Assembly (NCBI RefSeq): GCF_020687205.1
Contig: NZ_JAJEQE010000016.1
Coordinates: 1 to 61,123 of the forward strand
DNA length: 61,123 nt
Origin: Hominisplanchenecus faecis
GTDB taxonomy: Bacteria > Bacillota > Clostridia > Lachnospirales > Lachnospiraceae
Direction: 5' to 3'
Shown: one piece after another, positions 15,498 through 24,631 of the stretch
Numbering within the stretch: position 1 is the stretch's first letter
Layout: every line of letters starts with the position of its first letter
Position numbers and translations under genes: made by a program
Notes under the pieces: model-generated
What the model was told of the DNA's origin: nothing
Database searches by the model: none
Seen by the model: only the letters and a program-made list of their open reading frames with translations

Positions 15498-16805
15498 ATG
15501 TTATATCAGGATATTCCAAGAATCTATACAGCAATAGCAGAGTGGGGATCATGTCTGGTTTATCTTTATATCTTAAAAAAAGAAAACATGAAATCTGTAC
15601 ATTTTCTTACAGGCAGTCTTTTCATGTTGGCAATGCAGAGTATCTTTCTGACTTTGACAGGTAGCGTAACTGAAATTTTGTGGATTCCCTGTATGATAAT
15701 CGCTGCAGGTATGATGTATGGATTTCTTATGGTCGGAGGAAATATGAAGCCTCTGGGAGCGGCTTATTGCTGTGCCCGTGCATTTGTTCTTGCTGAGTTT
15801 GCAGCTTCGCTGCAGTGGCAGATGGTATCTAGTGTACAGACATGGGGGAATCAGAGCATTTGGGTTGAAATTCTGATCACGATGGTTATTTTTGGAGGCT
15901 GCTTTACGATTGATATTTATTTAGAAAAAGATCTTCTGAAGCAGAATTATCTTGAACAGATGACAGTAAAGGAAGTAGCAGCGGCGGCAATCATGGCTGT
16001 TGCAACCTTTGCTTTTAGTAATCTGAGCTTTTTAAATGAAAATGTACCATTTGCGAGCAGAGAACGTGCAGATATTTTTTCTATCAGAACACTGATCGAT
16101 TTTGGAGGAATTGCAATCCTGCATGCTTATCAGAGCAGGATCAGTGAATATGTTGCAGAGAAAGAACTTTCAGTAATGAACGTGATGCTGAAAAGCCAGT
16201 ATGATCAATATCGAAATTATCAGGACAGCCTGGATCTCATACAAATGAAATACCATGATCTGAAGCATCAGATAATGGGACTTCGTGCGGAATCAGATGA
16301 AGAGAAACGAAAAAAATGGATTGATTCCATGGAAAAGGAAATCGCTGCTTTTGAAAATATAAGCAAAACGGGGAATCAGGTACTTGATACGATTTTGGCA
16401 GCTAAGATTTTCCATTGTCGAAAAAATCATATACAGATTACTTGTGTGGCAGATGGAAAATTATTGGATCATATGCATGTAACAGATATATGTTCTATAT
16501 TTGGAAATGCTTTGGATAATGCAATTGAACATGTAATTTTGATTCCAGATCCGAAAAAAAGACTGATCCATCTGACAGTATCCGCTCAAAAAGGATTTGT
16601 GTTTATCAAGATAGAGAATTATTGTGAAGCAGAAATTTCCAAAAATGAAGAAGATCTGATTACAACAACAAAAAAGGATAGTAAAAACCATGGTTTTGGA
16701 TTGAAGAGTATTCGTAAAGCTGTAGAAAAATATGATGGTTCTGTAGTATTTGGAGTACAGCAGAACTGGTTTGAATTAAAAATTCTTTTACCCAGAGTAT
16801 TGTAA
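15498..16805 (+). CDS. GHKL-type sensor histidine kinase (AgrC/ComD-like)
   Basis: A 435-residue sensor kinase. Six or so hydrophobic segments in the first 215 residues form the sensor domain. Then comes a dimerization helix with the phospho-acceptor in 'MKYHDLKHQIMG', and a GHKL ATPase domain: N box 'IFGNALDNAIEHV', G boxes 'HGFGLKSIRKAVEKYDG'. The ATG at 15498 has GGAGG 6 nt upstream; an upstream start at 15471 (overlapping the regulator stop) is also possible. It likely phosphorylates the LytTR regulator encoded just before it. The signal is unknown; no peptide precursor gene is seen nearby. Confidence 0.9.
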   Translation: MLYQDIPRIYTAIAEWGSCLVYLYILKKENMKSVHFLTGSLFMLAMQSIFLTLTGSVTEILWIPCMIIAAGMMYGFLMVGGNMKPLGAAYCCARAFVLAEFAASLQWQMVSSVQTWGNQSIWVEILITMVIFGGCFTIDIYLEKDLLKQNYLEQMTVKEVAAAAIMAVATFAFSNLSFLNENVPFASRERADIFSIRTLIDFGGIAILHAYQSRISEYVAEKELSVMNVMLKSQYDQYRNYQDSLDLIQMKYHDLKHQIMGLRAESDEEKRKKWIDSMEKEIAAFENISKTGNQVLDTILAAKIFHCRKNHIQITCVADGKLLDHMHVTDICSIFGNALDNAIEHVILIPDPKKRLIHLTVSAQKGFVFIKIENYCEAEISKNEEDLITTTKKDSKNHGFGLKSIRKAVEKYDGSVVFGVQQNWFELKILLPRVL

Positions 16806-16821
16806 TGCTCTGGGTATTTTT
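16790..16821 (+). terminator. Terminator of the LytTR/GHKL operon
   Basis: ACCCAGAG (16790-16797) pairs with CTCTGGGT (16808-16815), followed by ATTTTT. The left arm is inside the last codons of the kinase gene. Confidence 0.8.
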
Positions 16822-16838
16822 GTTGCCAAGCATACGAT

Positions 16839-16862
16839 AAAAAGGTCCGGTGGACCTTTTTT
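16839..16862. terminator. Second, likely bidirectional terminator
   Basis: AAAAAGGTCC (16839-16848) and GGACCTTTTT (16852-16861) form a 10-bp stem with a 3-nt loop and U-rich ends on both strands. Confidence 0.8.
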
Positions 16863-16868
16863 AGTATT

Positions 16869-16929
16869 TTGTGCCATATTTGCTGCATCTTGTGCCAAAA
16901 ACGGCACGAAATAATAACCATGTTATAGT
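16869..16929 (+). promoter_or_regulatory. Putative LytTR direct-repeat operator and promoter of the GH3 operon
   Basis: TTGTGCCA occurs at 16869-16876 and again at 16890-16897, a period of 21 bp (two helical turns), as in AgrA-type LytTR sites. A -10 box TATAGT lies at 16924-16929, but the expected -35 position (around 16902-16907) shows no consensus, as expected for an activator-dependent promoter. The regulator gene is 1.4 kb upstream. Inference from spacing and position. Confidence 0.55.
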
Positions 16930-16988
16930 AATGCCAACAGGAAATGATACCTGAAAAAGACGAGAGAGTCAAAGGAGGAAAAAAGAGA

Positions 16989-19850
16989 ATGATCAGTGTT
17001 GAAATGGAAGATGTTCTGGCGGTATTACAATTATGCAAACCGTATATTATCGGTATTATTGCTGCACTTGTAATTGGAATCGTAATTATGATCGCATGCC
17101 GCAGGATGTCCAGGGGCAAAAAATTTCTGATAAGAGGAGAAGCTGCGATCGCAATGGTTCTTGCAGTTGTTGTCTGCGTGAATATGATCTGCTTTGGGCC
17201 AATGGCTACGTTGATTGGACTGGCAACGGGAAATGGAACTTTAAGCGATGAAACAAATGAAGAAGCTGCGAAAGTAGCAGAAGAAATTATGGAAGACGGA
17301 ATTGTTCTTCTGAAGAATGAAAGCCTGCTTCCTTTAAATGAAACAAAAAAACTGAATATTTTTGGCTGGGAATCTATTAATCCGGCTTACGGAGGAGCTG
17401 GTTCCGGTGGAATTAATGATCTGTATGATATTGTCAGCCTGAATCAGGGACTTGAAAATGCCGGATTTTCTATTAACCAGGAACTGGTTGATTTTTATAA
17501 CAATTATGGTGCAGATAATCCGGAAATGTCTATCCAGAAACAGAGCTGGACATTACCGGAGCCACCTGTAGATACTTACAGTGATGAACTTATTAAAAGT
17601 GCGAAAGAGTATTCTGATGTGGCAGTTGTGGTTCTTTCCAGAAAAGCAGGTGAAGGTCATAATGATATTCCTATGGATGTAAGAAAAGCAGCATATGATA
17701 ATAATTCAGATGAATATGATGATTTTCCTGAGGGAGAGCATTATTTACAGCTTTCACAAACTGAGAGAGATATGGTGGATATGGTTTGCTCAAACTTTGA
17801 TAATGTGATTGTGATTTATAATGGAGCAAATCAGTTTGAGCTTGGTTTCGCAGATGAATATCCTCAGATTAAATCTGTTGTATGGTGCCCTGGAACAGGA
17901 AATGTGGGATTTAATGCACTTGGTAAAGTATTTTCAGGTGAAGTCAATCCTTCCGGAAAAACACCGGATACCTTTATTTATGATATGACGACTGCTCCGT
18001 GGTGGAATAATGCAGAAAAAACGGAGTATACAAATCTGGCAGATATGGCCGTTGAAGGAATGAACGCAGGAACTGCACAGATGTATGCTCCGGCATTTAC
18101 CAATTATGTGGAAGGCATTTATGTAGGATACAAGTACTATGAAACAGCTGCACAGGAAGGTGCGATTGATTACGATAAGACTGTACAGTATCCATTTGGA
18201 TATGGTCTGAGTTACACAGAATTTGAACAGAAAATGGGTGAACTGGAGGAAAAAGACGGACAAATTTCTGTAGATGTAGAAGTAACTAACACCGGAGATG
18301 TTGCCGGAAAAGATGTAGTAGAAGTGTATTATCAACCGCCATATACAAATGGCGGAATTGAAAAATCTTCTGCAAATCTAATCGAGTTTGCAAAAACAGA
18401 TCTGCTTCAGCCGGGAGAATCTCAGATGGTTACAGTTACATTTAGTATAGAAGATATGGCCTCTTATGATGAGAATAATGCAAAAGCATATGTTCTTGAA
18501 AAAGGTGACTATGTAATCTCTATTAACAGCGATTCACACACTGTGCTGGATCAGAAAACTTATACCGCAGATGCTGATGTAGTATATAAGGGAGAAAATA
18601 AAAGAGCATCCGATGATACTGCTGCAATAAATGTATTTGAAGATGCAAAAGGAGATATAACATATCTGTCACGTGCAGATCATTTTGCAAATTATGAAGA
18701 GGCTACAGCAGCACCGGAATCTGCAGAGCTGGGTGAGCCATATGTTTCTGAATATCATCTGAACAGCAACTTTGATAAGACTACATACCTCAATGATGAG
18801 GATGTAATGCCGACAACGGGAGCAGATAATGGACTTACATTAGCTGATATGCGTGATGCTGATTATAACGATCCTCGTTGGGAAAAACTTCTGGATCAGC
18901 TTACTGTTGATGAAATGGCAAATATGATTGCAATGGCTGGTTATCAGACAGCAGCCATGGATTCTGTGGGAAAAGTGGCTACACTTGATTTCGATGGACC
19001 GGCAGCAATTAATAACAACTTTACAGGAGTTGGTTCTATTGGATTTCCAATTGAAGTTGTGGTTGCTTCCACATGGAATAAGGAACTTGCACAGGCCTGG
19101 GGTGAATGCATGGGCAAAATCAGTCAGGAAATGGGTGCAGAGGGCTGGTATGCGCCAGGTATGAATACTCATAGAACCGCATTTGGAGCAAGAAACTATG
19201 AATACTTTTCAGAAGATGGAATTCTTGCAGGAAATATGGGAGCAAAAGCAGTAGAAGGAGCAAGAAAATATGGAGTTTATTCTTATATCAAACATTTTGC
19301 TATGTATGAGGGAAATGCAAAGATGGTAAGTGTCTGGTCAAATGAGCAGGCAATCCGGGAAATCTATCTGAAACCATTTGAAATTTCTGTAAAACAGGGT
19401 GGCGCAAATGCGGTTATGGTTTCCTGGAGTTTCCTTGGAGATAAATGGACTGGAGAAAGCAGTAACCTTATGAATACAGTTCTCAGAGATGAATGGGGGT
19501 TCAGGGGAATGGCACTTACAGACTTCTTCCGAAACAATGGTCATGGATTTATGAATGCAGATGCAGCTTTGGCGAATGGAGTAGATGCAATGTTGTCCAC
19601 ATTCAATGGAGAAGAGAACAATGTAGCCAATTCGGAACATCCAACATCTGTACTTCAGATGAGGAATGCATGCAAAAATGTCATGTATACAGTTGTAAGC
19701 AGCTGGGCTTATGATGGAGAACACGAAAAAACAGGCATGGAAAACTGGAAAAAAGCAGGAATTGGTATCGACATTGTAATAGCATTTTTCATGGCAGGAA
19801 TGGAAGTACTGGTAATCAGAGGATATAAGAAAAGAAAGAATGCTGAATAA
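16989..19850 (+). CDS. Membrane-anchored GH3 beta-glucosidase with swapped domain order
   Basis: A 953-residue GH3 enzyme. Two hydrophobic segments near the N-terminus (about residues 18-40 and 55-75) are followed by the GH3 C-terminal domain first ('DGIVLLKNESLLPLN', then GGAGSGG), a fibronectin-III-like domain (about 395-490), and only then the TIM barrel with 'NYEYFSEDG', 'YIKHFAMYEG' and the nucleophile region 'GMALTDFF' (Asp845). A last membrane helix (about 920-940) ends in a basic tail. Canonical GH3 enzymes have the barrel first; the reversed order is known from some Ruminococcus enzymes. Start at 16989 behind AGGAGG. Probably cleaves beta-glucosides at the cell surface. Confidence 0.88.
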   Translation: MISVEMEDVLAVLQLCKPYIIGIIAALVIGIVIMIACRRMSRGKKFLIRGEAAIAMVLAVVVCVNMICFGPMATLIGLATGNGTLSDETNEEAAKVAEEIMEDGIVLLKNESLLPLNETKKLNIFGWESINPAYGGAGSGGINDLYDIVSLNQGLENAGFSINQELVDFYNNYGADNPEMSIQKQSWTLPEPPVDTYSDELIKSAKEYSDVAVVVLSRKAGEGHNDIPMDVRKAAYDNNSDEYDDFPEGEHYLQLSQTERDMVDMVCSNFDNVIVIYNGANQFELGFADEYPQIKSVVWCPGTGNVGFNALGKVFSGEVNPSGKTPDTFIYDMTTAPWWNNAEKTEYTNLADMAVEGMNAGTAQMYAPAFTNYVEGIYVGYKYYETAAQEGAIDYDKTVQYPFGYGLSYTEFEQKMGELEEKDGQISVDVEVTNTGDVAGKDVVEVYYQPPYTNGGIEKSSANLIEFAKTDLLQPGESQMVTVTFSIEDMASYDENNAKAYVLEKGDYVISINSDSHTVLDQKTYTADADVVYKGENKRASDDTAAINVFEDAKGDITYLSRADHFANYEEATAAPESAELGEPYVSEYHLNSNFDKTTYLNDEDVMPTTGADNGLTLADMRDADYNDPRWEKLLDQLTVDEMANMIAMAGYQTAAMDSVGKVATLDFDGPAAINNNFTGVGSIGFPIEVVVASTWNKELAQAWGECMGKISQEMGAEGWYAPGMNTHRTAFGARNYEYFSEDGILAGNMGAKAVEGARKYGVYSYIKHFAMYEGNAKMVSVWSNEQAIREIYLKPFEISVKQGGANAVMVSWSFLGDKWTGESSNLMNTVLRDEWGFRGMALTDFFRNNGHGFMNADAALANGVDAMLSTFNGEENNVANSEHPTSVLQMRNACKNVMYTVVSSWAYDGEHEKTGMENWKKAGIGIDIVIAFFMAGMEVLVIRGYKKRKNAE

Positions 19851-19852
19851 GG

Positions 19853-22315
19853 ATGAAAGTGGGATGGAAAACAGTTATGAAACAGCAAAAATTAGTTGAA
19901 AAGATGACAATAGAAGAAAAGGCAGCGATCCTTAGTGGAAAAACTGTCTGGCAGACCAGAGAAATTGACAGGCTTTCCATCCCGTCCATCTTTCTTTCAG
20001 ATGGACCGCATGGAATTAGAAAACAGGCAGGAGCAGGAGACCATCTGGGACTGAATGCATCCTTGAATGCAACTTGTTTTCCCACAGCAGCAACAATCGC
20101 AAACAGCTGGAATCAGGATCTGGGAGAAGAGATTGGACAGGCTCTTGGAGAAGAAGCAGCAAGTATGGATGTAAATATTCTGCTTGGCCCGGGATTGAAT
20201 ATTAAAAGAAGCCCATTATGTGGAAGAAATTTTGAATATTTTTCGGAAGATCCATATCTTTCCGGGAAGATGGCAGCGTCATATATTCGTGGAATACAGA
20301 GTAAAGGCGTTTATGCCTGCCCGAAGCATCTGGCGGTTAACAGTCAGGAACTCCGGAGAATGGCAATGGACGCAGTTGTTGACGAACGGACATTAAGAGA
20401 AATTTATCTGACCGGTTTTGAGATAGCTGTTAAAGAAGGACACGCAAAAGCAATCATGAGCAGTTACAACCAGATTAATGGGATTTATGCTAATGAGGAC
20501 AAACATCTTTTGACAGATATCCTGCGCAAAGAATGGGGATTTGATGGAATTGTAGTAACGGACTGGGGCGGAAGCAATGACCATGTGAAAGGTGTTGCTG
20601 CCGGCTCAAATCTGGAGATGCCGTCCTGTGGGTATGATTCTGCAAGAGAAGTGATTGATGCTGTCCGAAATGGAAAGCTGAAGGAAGCGGATTTGGATGA
20701 AAGAGTTGGAGAACTGGTGGATGCAGTGATGGAATTGACATCAGGGAAGAAGCTTTCAGATAAAAACTTTGACAGAGATGCACATCATCAACTGGCAAGG
20801 AAAGCAGCAGCAGAAAGCATGATTCTTCTGAAAAATGAAAAACAGATTCTTCCGCTGAATACTAAAAAATCCATCGCTGTTATTGGAGATTTTGCTTTTT
20901 CACCCAGATATCAGGGGGCAGGATCTTCTATGGTCAATCCAACAAAAGTAGAAAACATATCATCGATTTTGCAACAATATGATTTGAATATTCTGGGAAT
21001 GACAAGAGGCTATCAGAGAAATGGGGATGTAGATGAGAATGACAGAAAGTTTGCATTAAATTTGTCTATGAATGCGGATATTGTGATTTTCTGCTTTGGT
21101 CTTGATGAGATCAGCGAATCAGAAGGACTGGACAGAACACATATGCGTATTCCACAGAATCAGATCGATCTTCTGCAGGATATCAGTAAAGTGAATGAAA
21201 ATATTATTGGAATACTGAGTGCAGGATCTGCGATAGAAATGCCATGGCACACCTGCTGCAAAGCGATTTTGCATGGTTATCTGAATGGACAGGCAGGTGC
21301 TTCTGCAACATTGGATATTCTGACCGGAAAAGTGAATCCATCAGGAAGACTGGCAGAAACATATCCCATAACTTATGAACAGACACCGGCATTCCGATAT
21401 TATCCGAGTAATGAGAAGACATCAGAATACCGCGAAAGTGTTTATGTAGGATATCGCTATTATGATACTTCAAAAGTCCGGGTGCAATATCCATTTGGCT
21501 TTGGGCTTTCCTATACGGAATTTACATATTCTGATCTTATCATAGAAGAGGATGGAATCAAAGTTTCGGTTACCAATACAGGTGACAAAGATGGAGCAGA
21601 GGTTGTTCAGATGTATGTAGGACTTCCTAATGCAATCGTGTTCCGACCGGAAAAAGAACTGAAAGGTTTTGCAAAAGTTTATCTGAAGGCGGGAGAACGC
21701 AGACAGATCAGAATTCCCTTTGATGATAAGACATTCCGTTATTGGAATATAAAAACGGGACAGTGGGAAATAGAAACAGGAACTTATCAGATTATGGTAG
21801 GAGCCAGTGTTGTAGATATTCGTTTAACAGGTATGACCGAAAGAACAGGAAACAGTAAAGGGTATCCTTATAATCCGGCAAAAATGCCTTACTATTATAC
21901 AGGAATCGTGCAGAAAATATCAGATAAGGAATTTCGTGAACTTCTTGGCCATGAGATACCGAACAGAAGATGGAGTGGAAATCTGGAAATCAATGATGCA
22001 ATTTGTCAGATGTATTATGCAAAAAGCCAACTTGCAAGACTGATATATAGATGTCTCACAAAAATGAAAAAGAAGAGTGAGGCACAGGGAAAGCCGGATC
22101 TGAATATTCTTTTTATTTACAATATGCCGTTTCGAGGGATTGCCAAGATGACCGGTGGGGCAGTCAGTATGGAAATGGTATATGGAATTGTCGATGCTGT
22201 GAATGGCCACTTTATGCTTGGGGTAAAAAAAATAATTGGCGGATATTTCAGAAACAGAAGAAATAATAAGAAATATGAAAAATTATTAAAAGGAGCCGGA
22301 GGAAAGTGCAGATGA
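19853..22315 (+). CDS. GH3 beta-glucosidase, canonical domain order
   Basis: An 820-residue cytoplasmic-type GH3 enzyme (no signal peptide). Barrel: 'IFLSDGPHGIRKQ' (about residues 45-57), 'GRNFEYFSEDP', 'CPKHLAVNSQE', nucleophile Asp237 in 'GIVVTDWGG'; then the GH3 C domain ('ESMILLKNEKQILPLN', 'GAGSSMV', acid/base region 'SEGLDR'), a fibronectin-III-like domain near 590-670, and an unusual C-terminal helical extension of about 130 residues. Starts 2 nt after the previous stop; an internal ATG at 19877 is an alternative start. Cotranscribed with the permuted GH3, so the two may act on outside and inside products of the same glycan. Confidence 0.9.
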   Translation: MKVGWKTVMKQQKLVEKMTIEEKAAILSGKTVWQTREIDRLSIPSIFLSDGPHGIRKQAGAGDHLGLNASLNATCFPTAATIANSWNQDLGEEIGQALGEEAASMDVNILLGPGLNIKRSPLCGRNFEYFSEDPYLSGKMAASYIRGIQSKGVYACPKHLAVNSQELRRMAMDAVVDERTLREIYLTGFEIAVKEGHAKAIMSSYNQINGIYANEDKHLLTDILRKEWGFDGIVVTDWGGSNDHVKGVAAGSNLEMPSCGYDSAREVIDAVRNGKLKEADLDERVGELVDAVMELTSGKKLSDKNFDRDAHHQLARKAAAESMILLKNEKQILPLNTKKSIAVIGDFAFSPRYQGAGSSMVNPTKVENISSILQQYDLNILGMTRGYQRNGDVDENDRKFALNLSMNADIVIFCFGLDEISESEGLDRTHMRIPQNQIDLLQDISKVNENIIGILSAGSAIEMPWHTCCKAILHGYLNGQAGASATLDILTGKVNPSGRLAETYPITYEQTPAFRYYPSNEKTSEYRESVYVGYRYYDTSKVRVQYPFGFGLSYTEFTYSDLIIEEDGIKVSVTNTGDKDGAEVVQMYVGLPNAIVFRPEKELKGFAKVYLKAGERRQIRIPFDDKTFRYWNIKTGQWEIETGTYQIMVGASVVDIRLTGMTERTGNSKGYPYNPAKMPYYYTGIVQKISDKEFRELLGHEIPNRRWSGNLEINDAICQMYYAKSQLARLIYRCLTKMKKKSEAQGKPDLNILFIYNMPFRGIAKMTGGAVSMEMVYGIVDAVNGHFMLGVKKIIGGYFRNRRNNKKYEKLLKGAGGKCR

Positions 22316-22902
22316 ATCATATAAAAAATATATGGAAATGTTTTGAAGAGAAACATTCTGCTATTGCAAAATGGCTTTATCAGATATTCTATTTTGTTAT
22401 ATTCAGTATGGGCGTGACAGTATTCCAGTATCTTGTATTTACATTTTTACCAGGGATTTTGGGAATTGGTCTGGCTGGTACAGAATTTATGTGGCCAAAG
22501 GTTTCCATGAATCTGTTTGGAGTAAAATTTACATGGAGTTTGCTTGGGTATAATGTATTGCGTGATGCAACGGGAAATATATTGATCGGTGGTGGACTTG
22601 GCTATTTTATCAGTTATGAATTAGGGTCATTTCTTGCACAGTGTATCAATTTTCCGCTTCAGAGAAATATTACTTTTAAAAGCCATGGAAATCCCGTATA
22701 TCAGGCAATCTGGTATTTTGTTGCATGGGTGGTAATTTCACTGATTTGTAATGGATTTAATAATCTGTGGATGCCAGTTGCATCTGCATATGTGGCCCCG
22801 GCAGTCTATAACATGCTTGTGACAATTATTACAGGTGGAGTTTCCATGGTGATTTTTTTCTTTGTGTTTAAAATTATTTTCCCAGAGGGGAAGGCTGAAT
22901 AG
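22312..22902 (+). CDS. GtrA-like multi-span membrane protein
   Basis: A 196-residue protein with four to five membrane helices. The segment 'CINFPLQRNITFKS' matches the 'N-F-L-R-(W/I)TF' motif of GtrA-family proteins, which move or handle lipid-linked sugars. Its ATG overlaps the TGA of the GH3 gene (ATGA), which shows translational coupling; GGAGG lies 8 nt upstream. Role with two beta-glucosidases is unclear; it may belong to a glycolipid or surface-glycan modification step. Confidence 0.72.
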   Translation: MNHIKNIWKCFEEKHSAIAKWLYQIFYFVIFSMGVTVFQYLVFTFLPGILGIGLAGTEFMWPKVSMNLFGVKFTWSLLGYNVLRDATGNILIGGGLGYFISYELGSFLAQCINFPLQRNITFKSHGNPVYQAIWYFVAWVVISLICNGFNNLWMPVASAYVAPAVYNMLVTIITGGVSMVIFFFVFKIIFPEGKAE

Positions 22903-22955
22903 AAGAAATTAGCAAGTATGCCTGAAATCTAATCCTCGGCAATTCAATTACCGAG

Positions 22956-23192
22956 ATGAAAGCACAGGAGTGTGCATGTCCGCTTTATTGTGGTGAAGGA
23001 GACCATGTCCACTGCTTTGTAACAGCTCCACCAAAGCTGTCCATAACAGCAATCGTCAAGTATCTGAAGGGGATTACTGGCAGAAAACTGTTCGAACGTT
23101 TTCCGGAAATAAGAAACCAGCTATGGAAGGAGAAAGGAAGTAGAAAAGCGAAGCTGGCAAAACGGAATGAGATGTTTCTGGCGAAAGTTTAA
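22956..23192 (+). pseudogene. IS200/IS605 TnpA (Y1 transposase) remnant
   Basis: Holds the core of a Y1 transposase: the HUH motif in 'GDHVHCFVTAPPKLS' and 'IVKYLKGITGRKLFERFPEI'. The N-terminus is unrelated or lost and the C-terminal helix with the catalytic Tyr is replaced by a basic tail, so it cannot be active. It lies between the GtrA-like gene and spoIIID and probably reshaped the spoIIID upstream region. Confidence 0.8.
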
Positions 23193-23205
23193 TCAGACAT
23201 ACTCC

Positions 23206-23252
23206 AAAATCCCTCTGCATACATTGTAAAAAGATGCATGCAGAGGGATTTT
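23206..23252 (+). terminator. Terminator-like hairpin overlapping the spoIIID ribosome site
   Basis: AAAATCCCTCTGCAT (23206-23220) pairs perfectly with ATGCAGAGGGATTTT (23238-23252), a 15-bp stem with a 17-nt loop, followed by a T-run to 23255. The GAGGG in the right arm is also the only ribosome-site-like sequence before the TTG start of spoIIID at 23254. Confidence 0.75.
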
Positions 23253-23253
23253 T

Positions 23254-23526
23254 TTGAAGGATTATATTGAAGAGCGGGCAGTGGAAGTTGCGTATTATAT
23301 AATTGAAACGAAGGCTACGGTGCGTCAGGCAGCAAAGAAATTTGGGATCAGCAAGAGTACGGTACATAAGGACTGCACGGAACGTTTGCGGCAGATTGAT
23401 GCGGGGCTGGCGGCTCAGGCACGCGAGGTTCTTGATGTGAACAAATCAGAGCGTCATATCCGCGGTGGTGTAGCAACCAGGGAAAAGTACAGGCATTTGC
23501 ATGAGCTGCAGGAACGTCATGTATGA
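23254..23526 (+). CDS. spoIIID: Stage III sporulation regulator SpoIIID
   Basis: A 90-residue HTH protein starting (TTG)KDYIEERAVEVAYYIIET, with 'TVRQAAKKFGISKSTVHKD' (about residues 23-41), the SpoIIID recognition region. SpoIIID is the mother-cell transcription factor that works with sigma-E during sporulation, so the host is a spore former. The length is normal. The start is unusual: a TTG inside the T-run of a strong hairpin whose arm contains the ribosome site, which may limit translation or read-through expression. Confidence 0.92.
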   Translation: MKDYIEERAVEVAYYIIETKATVRQAAKKFGISKSTVHKDCTERLRQIDAGLAAQAREVLDVNKSERHIRGGVATREKYRHLHELQERHV

Positions 23527-23663
23527 AAATAAAAAATGCAAAAAGCAAAATTTCGAATGGAAATATGAGAATTCTTTGCAGATCATTATATAAAAAATGA
23601 AAAAGTGCGATATAATGGAAGATAAATGCAGTTGAAAAACAAAAGAAGAAAGAGGACATAATT

Positions 23664-24164
23664 TTGCAGGAATATCAGACAGTTACTCATCAATTTGAAC
23701 CGGTTTTTGATGAGCATTCGAAGGTACTGATCCTGGGGACATTTCCGTCAGTGAAGTCCAGGGAGCAGAATTTTTATTACGGACATCCGCAGAACCGATT
23801 CTGGAAGGTGCTTGCGAATCTGACGGGATGTGAGGTTCCGGGGACGGTGGAGGAAAAGAACGGTTTTTTGTTAAGAGAACATATCGCGGTGTGGGATGTG
23901 ATCGCGAAGTGTGATATCATCGGTTCGAGTGACAGTTCGATCCGAAATGTAGTTCCGGCAGATCTGTCAAGGATTTTAGATCATGCACCGATCCGGCAGA
24001 TTTATGCAAATGGCGGGAAGGCTTATGAATTGTATCAGAAATATGCATATCCGATCACGGGAAGGGAGATCGTAAAACTGCCATCGACAAGTCCGGCGAA
24101 TGCGGCATGGCAGATGGAACGTCTTCTGGAAGCATGGGCGGCAGTGAAAGAGAATCTGGGATAA
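23664..24164 (+). CDS. DNA-deoxyinosine / uracil-DNA glycosylase family protein
   Basis: A 166-residue protein of the UDG superfamily, hypoxanthine-DNA-glycosylase branch: 'VLILGTFPSVKSRE' (about residues 20-33), 'YYGHPQNRFWKVL' (about 38-50), and a C-terminal 'LPSTSPANAAW' loop (about 138-148). It removes deaminated bases in base excision repair. TTG start at 23664 after AAAGAGG. Monocistronic: a terminator overlaps its end. Confidence 0.88.
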   Translation: MQEYQTVTHQFEPVFDEHSKVLILGTFPSVKSREQNFYYGHPQNRFWKVLANLTGCEVPGTVEEKNGFLLREHIAVWDVIAKCDIIGSSDSSIRNVVPADLSRILDHAPIRQIYANGGKAYELYQKYAYPITGREIVKLPSTSPANAAWQMERLLEAWAAVKENLG

Positions 24165-24181
24165 ACGGATTCTCTTTTTTT
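24150..24181 (+). terminator. Terminator of the glycosylase gene
   Basis: GAGAATC (24150-24156) pairs with GATTCTC (24168-24174) and is followed by a run of seven T. Confidence 0.8.
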
Positions 24182-24204
24182 GTTTCATGAATCTGATTGT
24201 TTTT

Positions 24205-24362
24205 TAACCAAATCAAGTAAGTCCCCTGCTTCAATTGAGAAAAGCAATAAGCAGTGGGTGGGGACTTGCTTGTATCAGGAGGAGTGCAAGCACCTTCTGA
24301 TAAACTGCGGAGCAGTTATTTGGTTATGAGCAAGTAGCAAAGCGGATTGCGAATATCCGCTT
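24205..24362. repeat. Structured dispersed repeat, copy A
   Basis: Outer stem TAACCAAAT (24205-24213) with ATTTGGTTA (24318-24326); inner stems around AAGTCCCC ... GGGGACTT and TATCAGGAGG ... CCTTCTGATA; then a separate hairpin GCGGAT/ATCCGC at 24342-24360. Shares GCTTGTATCAG and the GGATTGC-AATATCCGCTTG element with copy D and the overall plan with copy B. Confidence 0.6.
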
Positions 24363-24631
24363 GACTGTAAAACAATAAAAAGTATAGATCCGGATAATGT
24401 GAAAAAAAAGATAATTTTTTAAAAGAATATGAAAAAATTTCTTGCAAAATTGTATTAAATTTTGTGAAAACAGAAAGCAAATTTATGTTATACTAATTAG
24501 CAAATAAGATGGAATATAAATGAAAAAGAGTGTGATACCAGAGAAAAAGAAACGAAATGCCGGAAGCAAAAAAATGTAATATATGACAGGGGAATGGCGG
24601 AGGCATTTTTTAACTGAAGGTGAGAAAAAAA
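24363..24631 (+). promoter_or_regulatory. AT-rich intergenic region with promoter for the Stealth/Pel genes
   Basis: No gene is visible here. A TATACT -10 box at 24489-24494 carries an extended TG (24486-24487), but no good -35 lies 17 nt upstream. A long 5' leader of about 130 nt would follow. I found no c-di-GMP riboswitch-like sequence. Confidence 0.4.

Noticed and set aside
24363-24631. c-di-GMP riboswitch ahead of the Pel-like genes
   Set aside because: No GEMM-type conserved core could be found in this region or ahead of pelD.
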